Source of the DNA: UBA974 sp002292405
GTDB taxonomy: Bacteria > Bacteroidota > Bacteroidia > Flavobacteriales_D > Sanyastnellaceae
Direction of reading: 5' to 3'
Length of the DNA: 64,000 nt
Assembly (NCBI GenBank): GCA_943842425.1
Contig: CALTBR010000003.1
Span: 372,001 to 436,000, forward strand
Positions 26,196-34,940 of the stretch are shown here, in pieces. The notes beneath the pieces were generated by a model. The model had not been told where the DNA came from. It did no database searches and worked only from the letters and a program-made list of their open reading frames with translations. How positions within the stretch are numbered: position 1 is the first letter of the stretch; every line of letters begins with the position of its first letter. The position numbers and the translations under genes are program-made.

Positions 26196-27559
26196 ATAAC
26201 GGAATCTATCGTGGAGGTTTGCGCGAACGAAAAGCAAGAGTTAAACTTCTAATGTCAGCAGTATCAGATTTCGAACAGGAGTTGTTAGATGCATTAAAAA
26301 CGGATCTCGACAAACATGAAGCAGAAGCTACTTTACAGGAAATATATCCCCTAAAAAAAGAAGCGCAATACACGATTTCAAACTTAGACAGGTGGATGGG
26401 CAAGCGCTATGCCTCTACCCCACTCGCTTTATTTGGCACTAGACATTACGTAAAGGCTGAACCTAAGGGACGCGTTCTCATCATTTCGCCTTGGAACTAC
26501 CCATTGATGCTAACTCTCAGACCTTTAATTGGAGCAATAGCTGCGGGCAATAGCGTTGTAGTAAAACCATCCGAGCATACCCCAACTGTTTCAGGGGTTA
26601 TAAAGAAGCTGCTTGAATCTATCTTTACAGAAGATATCGTAAAGGTGGAGCTTGGTGGAGCGGAAGTAGCGGCAAAGCTTACTGCATCACATTTTAACCA
26701 CATTAACTTCACTGGTGGAACGAGCGTTGGCCGTCTTGTGATGAAATCTGCCGCTGAACATCTTTGCTCAGTGACCCTCGAGCTTGGAGGTAAAAGCCCT
26801 ACTATTATTGATAAAAGTGCTAATTTGAAGAATGCGGCTCTCAAGATAAGTTGGGGCAAATACATGAATGCAGGCCAAGTATGTATCGCTCCAGATCATC
26901 TTCTGATTGAGAAATCTATAGAAACCGAGTTCACTACAGCACTACTAAATCGCATAACTACTATGTATGGAGGAAACCCCATAGATAGTCCTGACTTAGG
27001 CAAGATCATAAACGCAACACACTACAATAGAATTTTAAGGTTAATTAAAGACGCGACTGAAAAGGGGGCAACTCTCCACGTTCCTGGAGGCGTACTGGAG
27101 ATGGGAGCAGAAAAAAGTAAAATCTCACCTTGTATTCTCACCGGATGCACATTGGATATGGCAATTATGCAGGAGGAGATTTTCGGGCCCGTACTTCCCG
27201 TTTTAACATGGGAAACTAGAGAAGAAGCCGTTGCTATAATCCTTAGAAACCCTTACCCTCTCGCCCTTTATATATTCAGCTCTAAGTCGAAAAACATTGA
27301 TTGGTTTATAGATAACACTCAATCCGGAAGCACAGCAATCAATGAAGTGGTAATTCAAGTTGCTAATAGCGACCTGCCTTTCGGAGGCATACAATCTAGT
27401 GGAATGGGTCGTTCTGGAGGCCAGGAGGCCTTCGACTCGTTCTCAAATCTCCGGAGTTTTGTCGTCCAAACGCTCCCGTTTTCTTTCCTTTCCCTCGCCT
27501 TACCACCATTCAAAGTCCTGGGCATAACATTCTCGCGTTTTGCTCGCAAGTGGCTATAA
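26192..27559 (+). CDS. aldehyde dehydrogenase, ALDH3-like
   Basis: This 455-residue NAD(P)-dependent enzyme has PWNYPLMLTLRPLIGAIAAGN, the Glu motif LELGGKSPTII, and the catalytic Cys in GQVCIAPDH, followed by EEIFGPVLPVL and LPFGGIQSSGMGRSGG. The size and lack of an N-terminal extension place it with class 3 ALDHs, which oxidise medium-chain and lipid-derived aldehydes. The last ~30 residues are hydrophobic with basic residues (FSFLSLALPPFKVLG...), so membrane association as in ALDH3A2 is plausible. Confidence 0.92.
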   Translation: MNNGIYRGGLRERKARVKLLMSAVSDFEQELLDALKTDLDKHEAEATLQEIYPLKKEAQYTISNLDRWMGKRYASTPLALFGTRHYVKAEPKGRVLIISPWNYPLMLTLRPLIGAIAAGNSVVVKPSEHTPTVSGVIKKLLESIFTEDIVKVELGGAEVAAKLTASHFNHINFTGGTSVGRLVMKSAAEHLCSVTLELGGKSPTIIDKSANLKNAALKISWGKYMNAGQVCIAPDHLLIEKSIETEFTTALLNRITTMYGGNPIDSPDLGKIINATHYNRILRLIKDATEKGATLHVPGGVLEMGAEKSKISPCILTGCTLDMAIMQEEIFGPVLPVLTWETREEAVAIILRNPYPLALYIFSSKSKNIDWFIDNTQSGSTAINEVVIQVANSDLPFGGIQSSGMGRSGGQEAFDSFSNLRSFVVQTLPFSFLSLALPPFKVLGITFSRFARKWL

Positions 27560-27568
27560 TTATAGGTA

Positions 27569-28645
27569 ATGTTAGTCCAAACTCACTTTCCTCGCAAGCT
27601 CTCAAGAGTACGCTACGACCAATACCTAGCTTCAGGTTGGTTTAGAGGAGCTGTGATGCTATATAAGATGGATCTCTTATGTATTGATGACGAGCTTTTC
27701 TCTGTCGTAAATATTAGAGTAAAGCTCGATGATTTCATATTCCGAAAAAGCCAAAGGAAGCTACTTCGTAAAGTAGATTCGAGATTCCGTACCGTTTTCG
27801 GAGATGCCAACCCCACTGAGGAGAAGGAAGCGCTATACACAGCTCATAAACATCGATTCAAAGGCTTCATTCACGCGACGCTAGCAGAATATCTCAAGGC
27901 AGGATTTGACACTACGGTATTCGACACTCGCGAAGTATGCATTTATGATGAGGATAAGCTCATAGCGGTGAGCTACTTCGACATGGGAGAAAACAGTATG
28001 GCCAGTCTTCTAGGATTGTACGACGAACGATACGCCGAGTGGAGTTTAGGGAAAGTAACCATGTTGAAGGAGATCGGGTTTGGCATTGAAAACGACACGA
28101 ATTGGTATTACCCAGGTTATATTTTAGACAAAGATTCCTCGTTCGATTACAAATTAGAGTTAGGCTCGACTGAGTTCTACACCCCCAATAATTCTTGGAG
28201 AGATTTTTCCACGTACAATCCAGCTAAGACTCACGGTTACGAAATCCGTCTAAATACCGATAAACTTTGCAAGCAGCTAACGAATATAGGAATCCCACAT
28301 AAACAATGGCTTTACCCGTACTTCAGCATGGGACACTTGGGCCCTTGGAACGCATATTTCATGAGCGATCCTGCCCCAGTTGAGTTAGGTCACGATCTTG
28401 AAGGCATGATGGTGGCCACCTATTCTTCAATAGAAAAAGCCTACTCTCTTTACAGCATAAATCCTTGTCCCGACGGTTCTCATCTTCTGAACCTAGAGGC
28501 TTCCGATGAGTTTTCTAACTCAACAGCTTATTTAAATCATTTATACCAAACAGGAGACTGTATTCTCATACACGGAACGTTAGAAATTCTAATTGAGCTT
28601 ATCAAAGTTTGGAAATCTAAACCACATTATATCCCACCCTCATGA
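27569..28645 (+). CDS. arginyl/leucyl-tRNA-protein transferase-like (ATE/Bpt family)
   Basis: This 358-residue protein matches the ATE/Bpt fold. RYDQYLASGWFRGAVMLYK and FIFRKSQRKLLRKVD correspond to the N-terminal half, and DEDKLIAVSYFDMGE with LGLYDERYAEWSLGK and YYPGYIL to the C-terminal GNAT half. The family transfers an amino acid from a charged tRNA to protein N-termini. The N-terminal Cys-rich motif typical of Ate1/Bpt is not present, so substrate range may differ. It starts 9 bp after the ALDH gene and overlaps xth by ATGA. The C-terminal ~80 residues are an extra segment of unclear role. Confidence 0.75.
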   Translation: MLVQTHFPRKLSRVRYDQYLASGWFRGAVMLYKMDLLCIDDELFSVVNIRVKLDDFIFRKSQRKLLRKVDSRFRTVFGDANPTEEKEALYTAHKHRFKGFIHATLAEYLKAGFDTTVFDTREVCIYDEDKLIAVSYFDMGENSMASLLGLYDERYAEWSLGKVTMLKEIGFGIENDTNWYYPGYILDKDSSFDYKLELGSTEFYTPNNSWRDFSTYNPAKTHGYEIRLNTDKLCKQLTNIGIPHKQWLYPYFSMGHLGPWNAYFMSDPAPVELGHDLEGMMVATYSSIEKAYSLYSINPCPDGSHLLNLEASDEFSNSTAYLNHLYQTGDCILIHGTLEILIELIKVWKSKPHYIPPS

Positions 28646-29415
28646 GACTCTTAAGCTGGAACGTTAATGGAATCAGAGCAATCGTAAAAAAGGACTTCAA
28701 TTCTATTGTGGAAGGATTGAACGCTGACGTACTCGGACTTCAGGAAACAAAAGCCCAAGACGATCAAGTTCGTGAGGCACTTTTCGGGCTACCATCACTA
28801 GAAGAATATGAGGTGTTTAGTTCTTCAGCAATAAAAAAAGGATACTCCGGGACTGCCATTATTTCTCGAATCACACCCATTCAAGTAACTGCGGGAATAG
28901 GTGTCGCCGATCTCGATACTGAAGGTCGCGTCCTACACGCTGAGTTTAATGATTTTCATTACGTTACAGTATACACTCCCAACTCTTCGACTGGTTTAAA
29001 ACGCCTACCCTTTCGTGAAACCTGGGACAAAGCATTTCGTGATTACTTGAAAGAACTCGATTCTGACAAACCCGTTATTTGTTGCGGAGATTTAAATGTC
29101 GCACATTCTGAAATCGACCTCGCTCGTCCCAAGCCTAACTACAATAAAACACCTGGATACACTCAAAAAGAGATAGACGGTATGAACGCCCATTTGGAGA
29201 CTGGCTTCACAGACACATGGCGGCATGCAAATCCAAACGAGGTGAAATACAGCTGGTGGAGCTACAGAGGTGGGGCACGTGAAAAAAACGTGGGCTGGAG
29301 ACTCGACTATATGCTTGCAAGCAATAGATTGGTCGACAATGTATCAGACACCTTTATATTAAATGATGTCATGGGATCTGACCACTGCCCGGTGGGGATA
29401 GAACTACAGGTATAA
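28642..29415 (+). CDS. xth: exodeoxyribonuclease III (AP endonuclease)
   Basis: This 257-residue EEP-family nuclease begins MRLLSWNVNGIRAIVKKDF, has the catalytic Glu in LGLQETKA, CCGDLNVAHSEIDL, and the C-terminal MGSDHCPVGIEL containing the catalytic Asp-His. It repairs abasic sites and 3'-blocked ends in DNA. The ATG overlaps the stop of the aminoacyltransferase gene, closing the four-gene coaE operon. No strong terminator is seen, only a short hairpin without a T run. Confidence 0.95.
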   Translation: MRLLSWNVNGIRAIVKKDFNSIVEGLNADVLGLQETKAQDDQVREALFGLPSLEEYEVFSSSAIKKGYSGTAIISRITPIQVTAGIGVADLDTEGRVLHAEFNDFHYVTVYTPNSSTGLKRLPFRETWDKAFRDYLKELDSDKPVICCGDLNVAHSEIDLARPKPNYNKTPGYTQKEIDGMNAHLETGFTDTWRHANPNEVKYSWWSYRGGAREKNVGWRLDYMLASNRLVDNVSDTFILNDVMGSDHCPVGIELQV

Positions 29416-29488
29416 ATTACTGGAATTCGCTCACAAAGTCTTTGTGGAGTGGCGTTAAAGTGTGAAGCTTCTTTGCTGAAAAAACGCA

Positions 29489-30133
29489 ATGAAAATCTTT
29501 TTTACCAGCTTACTTCTTACCTCTTGCTTTGCATTAATCGCACAATGCCCTACCGACATTAATGGAAATGGAACAATCGACTAAGACGATTTATTAATGA
29601 TCCTAGCTTCTTATGGGCTCACTTGTGAAGGAATGCCTGTTTACGATCCTAAAATTTCTGAAATACACTACAATCCCTCTACCGAGCAGGGTACAGATTT
29701 AGAATGGGAATTTGTGGAAATCTACAATCCACATGAGTTTGGGTTGAACCTAAGTGGATGGAAATTGGGAGATGCCATTCATGCAACAGTCCCTGAAGGA
29801 ACCTATATGGAATCTAATTCATATGTAGTTTTTGCGAACGACACCGCTTCTTATACAGGCGAACTCCCTCCTTTCACCATTTTACTTCCATTTTCAAGCA
29901 GTTCTAGTTTACACAACAGTGGAGAAACCATCAGGCTTCTAAGAGCTGATGGAACCGAGTCTAACCAAGTAACTTACAGTGACTACAATGGTTGGCCTTC
30001 TGAGCCAGATGGAGGTGGATCTACTTTAGAGTGGCGTGGTCCTGGGTACATCAACTCATTGCCAGAATCCTGGGTTTCTTCTAATGCATTCGGAGGCAGT
30101 CCGGGGAGCGCTAATAGTGCTTGGGCTGATTGA
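29489..30133 (+). pseudogene. secreted lamin-tail-domain protein with in-frame TAA
   Basis: An ATG at 29489 opens a signal peptide (MKIFFTSLLLTSCFALIAQ) and the start of a dockerin-like EF-hand, DINGNGTID; codon 32 is then TAA (29582-29584). Directly after it, in the same frame, the motif resumes as DDLLMILASYG and runs into a lamin-tail domain (KISEIHYNPSTEQGTD, EFVEIYNPHEFGLNLSGW, GSPGSANS). Continuity across the stop shows that this was a single gene. One substitution would explain the break. A re-start at ATG 29597 would lack the signal peptide. Its end overlaps the GH65 gene by 23 bp. Function unknown; LTD proteins are often surface-exposed. Confidence 0.8.
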
Positions 30134-32420
30134 GTTTGATGGGGTCACCATTAAGGATTACGGTTAAAGCATCTCCTGATTCTAAATTTACATCAGTTGA
30201 GACAGAACTGACAACAACACAAAGAACACGACCTCGGAACTGAACTTTAAAAGAATAAGAATGCCATTCAGAGGGTATCTTTGGATTAAAATGTGGAATG
30301 TCCTCGACAACGCGGAAGCCACCGAAGCCTTCCACGACAGACATCCATGTTCCTGCCATTGAAGTTATATGTAGACCTTCGTGAATTTCACTATTGAAGT
30401 CGTCAAGGTCTAAACGAGCCGTACGTAGATACATCTCGTAAGCTTTATCTAAGCGACCGAGTTTTGACGCTAAGATGGAGTGAATACATGGTGAAAGGCT
30501 CGATTCGTGAACGGTTCGGGGCTCGTAGAAATCAAAATTCTCCTCTAACATTGAATCTGTAAAGTCATCAGCGAAAAAGTAGAAACCTTGAAGGACGTCG
30601 GCTTGTTTTATGAAAACTGAGCGGAGTATACGATCCCAAGACCAGACTTGGTTTATGGGCCTTTGATCAGATGGCAGATTAGACACCATCATTTGTTCCT
30701 TGTCCATAAAACCGTCCTGCTGAAGAAAAACCTGAGTTCCGTCGAGTGTTGGGAAATAAAAATTGTCGCAACGCTCCTTCCACTGTTTAGACTCGGCAGA
30801 AAAATCTAGCCCCCAAGCTTCACTCTTAGCAGACATTACACTTGGATGGTCTGAAGAAATCCATTCGCCTATTTCGCGGGTGTAATTCATAGACCACCGA
30901 GCGATGTAGTTGGTGTACCAATTGTTGTTTACATTGTTTTCATATTCGTTAGGCCCAGTAACACCAAGTATTACCCACTTTTTTCGTGATTCTGAAAATG
31001 TAACCCTTTGGCTCCAAAAGCGAGCAATACCAAGAAGTACGTCGAATCCCATTTCAAGAAGATATTCCTTATCACCGGTATATCTCACGTAATTAAATAT
31101 GGCAAAAGCGATGGCACCATTTCTGTGAATTTCCTCGAATGTAATTTCCCATTCGTTGTGACATTCTTCCCCATTCATAGTAACCATAGGATAAAGAGCA
31201 GCTCCGTCAGAAAATCCTAAATTTTTAGCGTTTTCAATCGCTTGTTCAAGGTGATTAAACCTGTATACGAGAAGCTGCCTAGCAACTGAAGAATCGTGGG
31301 TACTTAAGTAAAAGGGGACACAATACGCCTCAGTGTCCCAATACGTAGCACCGCCGTACTTTTCACCAGTAAACCCTTTAGGGCCAATGTTTAATTTAGG
31401 GTCATCCCCTCTGTAAGTAGAGTTTAGATGGAAAATATTAAACCGTATAGCCTGTTGAGCTTTATCATCACCCTCGATCTCTATATCTCCTTCATTCCAA
31501 ATTTTTTCCCAGCTTAAGCAATGTTTCTCAAACTCAGAATCATATCCATTATTTAGACCTGACATAGATTCGGCAAACGCTAATTCTGACAAACCTTCAA
31601 CCTCATGATTCAAAGAGCTTACAATTCCTATGAACTTATTTAAAACAAATTTGTCACCATCCCTTACATCTCCAATTTTATAAGTTGCAAAAACTTCTTG
31701 GTCAGCAGCAGCAAAACTGTCAGCATCGACTAACTCCCCATTTAACTCGAGAGTACTAGAAAATGCCGTAGCTACTGTGAAGCTTGTTTTCTCCGTAGTA
31801 TTGATTACACAACCTACTTCATCTAAAATGACACCTTTATCAAACTTCCAGAAAGCTTCATTCCAATTTGAATCTTCGTTAGTAACATCAGCATCTACGG
31901 CAGGAGAAATAACAACTTGATCAACGCCATGTACAGCTTCGATTGAATATTTAATTGCCGCTCTGTTTGGACTATACATATTACAAAACCTCTCCGCTTT
32001 GACTCTAATAATTACACCACTAACTACTTCAACTTCGAATAAGCGGGTTACAAGGCCTCGCTTCATATCAAGTTCGCGCTTAAATTCAATTACATTAAAA
32101 GCAGTAAAAAGATCTAATTCTACCCCGTTGACTATAACACCAATCTTAGACCAGTTGGTTGAGTTTAAAACCTTAGCAAAAGTTTCTGGGTAGCCATTTT
32201 TCCACCAACCAACTTTCGTTCTGTCTGGATAGTAAATCCCCCCAACATAATGACCAGACAAAGAATCTCCAGAATATTTCTCCTCAAAATTTGCCCTTAA
32301 ACCAAACCGCCCATTCCCAACAGTACATATAGATTCACTTGCTCGATTCGTAGTATCATCTAATCCATTTTCAGTCACCTTCCATGGGTCGACATCGTAA
32401 TGAGTCGTAGAAGAACTCAT
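30111..32420 (-). CDS. glycoside hydrolase family 65 phosphorylase (probable maltose phosphorylase)
   Basis: This 769-residue protein has GH65 structure: an N-terminal beta-sandwich with GHYVGGIYYPDRTKVGWW, an (alpha/alpha)6 barrel with the catalytic acid in GVTGPNEYENNVNNN, then TVHESSLSPCIHSILA and a small C-terminal beta domain. GH65 enzymes phosphorolyse alpha-glucosides; maltose, trehalose and kojibiose phosphorylases all release beta-glucose-1-phosphate. Its partner here is beta-phosphoglucomutase, and the divergent arm degrades alpha-glucan, so maltose is the most likely substrate. The ATG overlaps the pgmB stop. No signal peptide: cytoplasmic. Confidence 0.9.
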   Translation of the reverse strand: MSSSTTHYDVDPWKVTENGLDDTTNRASESICTVGNGRFGLRANFEEKYSGDSLSGHYVGGIYYPDRTKVGWWKNGYPETFAKVLNSTNWSKIGVIVNGVELDLFTAFNVIEFKRELDMKRGLVTRLFEVEVVSGVIIRVKAERFCNMYSPNRAAIKYSIEAVHGVDQVVISPAVDADVTNEDSNWNEAFWKFDKGVILDEVGCVINTTEKTSFTVATAFSSTLELNGELVDADSFAAADQEVFATYKIGDVRDGDKFVLNKFIGIVSSLNHEVEGLSELAFAESMSGLNNGYDSEFEKHCLSWEKIWNEGDIEIEGDDKAQQAIRFNIFHLNSTYRGDDPKLNIGPKGFTGEKYGGATYWDTEAYCVPFYLSTHDSSVARQLLVYRFNHLEQAIENAKNLGFSDGAALYPMVTMNGEECHNEWEITFEEIHRNGAIAFAIFNYVRYTGDKEYLLEMGFDVLLGIARFWSQRVTFSESRKKWVILGVTGPNEYENNVNNNWYTNYIARWSMNYTREIGEWISSDHPSVMSAKSEAWGLDFSAESKQWKERCDNFYFPTLDGTQVFLQQDGFMDKEQMMVSNLPSDQRPINQVWSWDRILRSVFIKQADVLQGFYFFADDFTDSMLEENFDFYEPRTVHESSLSPCIHSILASKLGRLDKAYEMYLRTARLDLDDFNSEIHEGLHITSMAGTWMSVVEGFGGFRVVEDIPHFNPKIPSEWHSYSFKVQFRGRVLCVVVSSVSTDVNLESGDALTVILNGDPIKLNQPKHY

Positions 32421-33070
32421 CCCGTTATTTGATTTAATTTTTTTAATGTCATTCCATAAAGATCGCTTACAACCGAGTTAGCTCTACTAAGCTCAGAAGC
32501 ATCACCGATGCCTAAAGCAAAAAAACCTCCCGAAAGAGCTGCTTCTACACCTGATGCGGCATCTTCGAAGACGATACACTCTGATGGTGAAACCCCTAAT
32601 ATTTCAGAGCCTTTTAAGAAAACTTCCGGATCAGGTTTAGATAGGGTAATGTGGTTTCCGTCAACTACTCCATCAAAAAGATTGAAAAGATTTAAATTTT
32701 TTAAAATTACGGTGGCATTCTTACTTGAAGAACCTAAGCACACTCCAACACCTTCTCGTCTCAGCTCTAAAATAAGATTTTTTACACCTGGAAGAATGTC
32801 ATTTTCGCCCATCTTACTAATCAGGTAAAGGTAAAGGGAATTTTTCTTCTCCATAAGTTGGAGTTTTGTCTTAGAGTTGAGTTCTAATGAACCTAAAGAA
32901 AGTATCTTTTCAAGACTATCGATTCTACTCAACCCCTTTAAGAGCTTATTATCATCTTTTGTAAATGGTATGGAAAGCTCTTCGGCTAACATTTTCCAAG
33001 CAGTAAAATGGTGTTTCGCTGAATCTACGATAACACCATCCATATCGAAAATGCAACCCCTTATTTTCAT
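32417..33070 (-). CDS. pgmB: beta-phosphoglucomutase
   Basis: This ~217-residue HAD enzyme has the catalytic FDMDGVIVDSAKHHF at residues ~7-21 and the cap region motif LLKGLSRIDSLEKIL, which is specific to beta-phosphoglucomutase, then CLGSSSKNA and CIVFEDAASGVEAA. It converts beta-glucose-1-phosphate, released by the GH65 enzyme, to glucose-6-phosphate. The ATG at 33070 overlaps the stop of the BadF gene as ATGA and is preferred to the in-frame ATG at 33082. Its own stop overlaps the GH65 start the same way. Confidence 0.93.
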   Translation of the reverse strand: MKIRGCIFDMDGVIVDSAKHHFTAWKMLAEELSIPFTKDDNKLLKGLSRIDSLEKILSLGSLELNSKTKLQLMEKKNSLYLYLISKMGENDILPGVKNLILELRREGVGVCLGSSSKNATVILKNLNLFNLFDGVVDGNHITLSKPDPEVFLKGSEILGVSPSECIVFEDAASGVEAALSGGFFALGIGDASELSRANSVVSDLYGMTLKKLNQITG

Positions 33071-33924
33071 TGAAGGATACATTCAACATGGTATTTCGCA
33101 AGACCTTCAATAGGTTTTTTAATCAGATTACCCATCTGAATCCCTCTCTTTTCACAGGCAAGATGAAGATGATCAGAAAAGTGATAAGCTACACTTCCTA
33201 TAAAATGCACCGGCACTTGCTGGTGATTTTCATAGCAAGTAACGTGGGAGTCTAAAAAAGCACCAAAACCATCTTCGAGCCAAGACTTGACAATATCTGC
33301 ATCTCGATGCTTAGCTATAAACTTCATAAAGCTGGCAAGAAATACGTTGGGATTTGGTTCTGTATATACCCTTTTATTCACTTCTGTAACGGATAGTCCA
33401 AATTCACTCAAGAAATCATCGTGGATATGCTGAGGTAATTTTTTGTAGAAAAATGATCTCAATAGGCGTTTACCAAACCAACTCCCGCTTCCCTCATCCC
33501 CTAGGATATAGGCTAGGGACGGCACCTCTTCATAAATGTCAATACCATCGAAAAAACAAGAGTTAGAACCAGTGCCAAGTATACATGTAATTGCGGGCTC
33601 ACCTGACCAAGTAGAATAGGCTGCTCCGTTAAGGTCATGGGCTACAAGAATCTCTGCATGACTGAATACACGGCTAAGACCTACTTCAATAATTGAACAC
33701 ATTTCCTTCGAGCTTGAGCCTGCTCCATAGAAAAACACTTTCCCAACATTTTGAGCGATTTGCATCATTTCTATTTGGCTTGTAAGCACTTGCTCAACAA
33801 GATTAGAAGAATGAAAATAAGGGTTTAAACCTATAGTGCTAAACTGACCCAGCTCTTTTCCTGTTTCATCAATAGCAAGCCAATCACACTTTGTCGAACC
33901 ACTATCTGCAATTAAGATGATCAT
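33067..33924 (-). CDS. BadF/BadG-type ATPase domain sugar kinase (probable glucokinase)
   Basis: This 285-residue ASKHA ATPase starts IILIADSGSTKCDWLAID (phosphate-1 loop), has ILGTGSNSCFFDG (phosphate-2) and LGDEGSGSWFGKRLL, as in N-acetylglucosamine kinase-like BadF/BadG proteins. Relatives in Bacteroidota phosphorylate GlcNAc or glucose. Lying between gap and pgmB in a maltodextrin operon, it is the natural candidate to phosphorylate the free glucose left by maltose phosphorolysis. The substrate is inference from context; the fold is firm. Confidence 0.82.
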   Translation of the reverse strand: MIILIADSGSTKCDWLAIDETGKELGQFSTIGLNPYFHSSNLVEQVLTSQIEMMQIAQNVGKVFFYGAGSSSKEMCSIIEVGLSRVFSHAEILVAHDLNGAAYSTWSGEPAITCILGTGSNSCFFDGIDIYEEVPSLAYILGDEGSGSWFGKRLLRSFFYKKLPQHIHDDFLSEFGLSVTEVNKRVYTEPNPNVFLASFMKFIAKHRDADIVKSWLEDGFGAFLDSHVTCYENHQQVPVHFIGSVAYHFSDHLHLACEKRGIQMGNLIKKPIEGLAKYHVECILQ

Positions 33925-33935
33925 TTGCGTTTTAT

Positions 33936-34925
33936 TTATATTCTACTAACTAAATCTACAACTCTATTTGCGTACCCAGTTTCATTATCGTACCAACCAA
34001 ATAGTTTGACTACATTCTTTGATACCCTGGTTAAATCCGAATCAAAAATACAACTGTGGGGATCGCCCACAATATCTGAACTAACTAAAGGATCTTCACT
34101 GTAACAGAGTATCCCATTCATTTCCCCATTAGCTGCTGCTCTCATAGCTTCATTAACCTGTTCTATTGTAACATCCTGTTTAAGAACCGCTGTAAGATCT
34201 GTGACAGAACCCGTCGGCGTCGGAACACGAATCGCTAACCCATCTAATTTACCTGCTAGTTTGGGCAATACAAGACCTACAGCAGCAGCAGCACCGGTTG
34301 AAGTCGGAATCATATTAACAGCTGCTGCTCGGGACCTTCTAAGATCAGAGTGTGGAGAATCCTGCAATCTTTGGTCTGAAGTATAAGAATGAACTGTTGT
34401 GATAAATCCTCTTTCTAGCCCGAAACAGTCATCTAAAACTCTCACCATCGGCGCTAGGCAATTAGTAGTACAAGAAGCAGCACTCATGATAACATCAGAA
34501 TCTTCAAGAATATCTTCATTAACACCAAGAACTATGGTTTTCAAATCACCAGAAGCCGGGGAGCTTATCACTACCTTTTTCGCACCTGCCTCTATATGTG
34601 CCCACGTCGATTCTTTGGTTCTAAATACTCCAGTAGACTCAATAACCGAATCTACAGTGAGTTCTTTCCAAGGAAGGTTTAAAGGGTTTTTTTCAGAAGA
34701 CACCTTAACAACTCTACCATTCACTTGAAGATCTCCGTTTACTATTTCCACTTCACCGTTAAACTTACCGTGAACGCTATCAAACCTAAGAAGATGAGCA
34801 AGGGTTTCAACATCCGTTAAATCGTTAATCCCTACAACCTCCACATCCGTTCTTTCTTCTAGTATTCGAAATGACATGCGACCTATTCGACCGAAACCAT
34901 TAATTGCTATACGCTTTTTTGACAT
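33936..34925 (-). CDS. gap: glyceraldehyde-3-phosphate dehydrogenase, type I
   Basis: This 329-residue enzyme has RIAINGFGRIGRMSFR, the catalytic Cys in SAASCTTNCLAP, the TVHSYTSDQRLQDSPH segment, and NMIPTSTGAAAAVG. GAPDH oxidises glyceraldehyde-3-phosphate with NAD(P) to 1,3-bisphosphoglycerate. It is in the same operon as pfkA and the maltose-phosphorolysis genes, 11 bp before the kinase. Finding it in a polysaccharide locus suggests a glycolytic isozyme dedicated to, or co-regulated with, glucan use. Confidence 0.96.
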   Translation of the reverse strand: MSKKRIAINGFGRIGRMSFRILEERTDVEVVGINDLTDVETLAHLLRFDSVHGKFNGEVEIVNGDLQVNGRVVKVSSEKNPLNLPWKELTVDSVIESTGVFRTKESTWAHIEAGAKKVVISSPASGDLKTIVLGVNEDILEDSDVIMSAASCTTNCLAPMVRVLDDCFGLERGFITTVHSYTSDQRLQDSPHSDLRRSRAAAVNMIPTSTGAAAAVGLVLPKLAGKLDGLAIRVPTPTGSVTDLTAVLKQDVTIEQVNEAMRAAANGEMNGILCYSEDPLVSSDIVGDPHSCIFDSDLTRVSKNVVKLFGWYDNETGYANRVVDLVSRI

Positions 34926-34940
34926 CTGATATATTTAAAT

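Noticed and set aside
29422..29455. Hairpin CACAAAG/CTTTGTG after xth as a terminator
   Set aside because: No T run follows the stem.
29582..29584. Selenocysteine or pyrrolysine recoding of the in-frame stop in the LTD gene
   Set aside because: The codon is TAA, whereas recoding uses TGA or TAG; point mutation or error is simpler.
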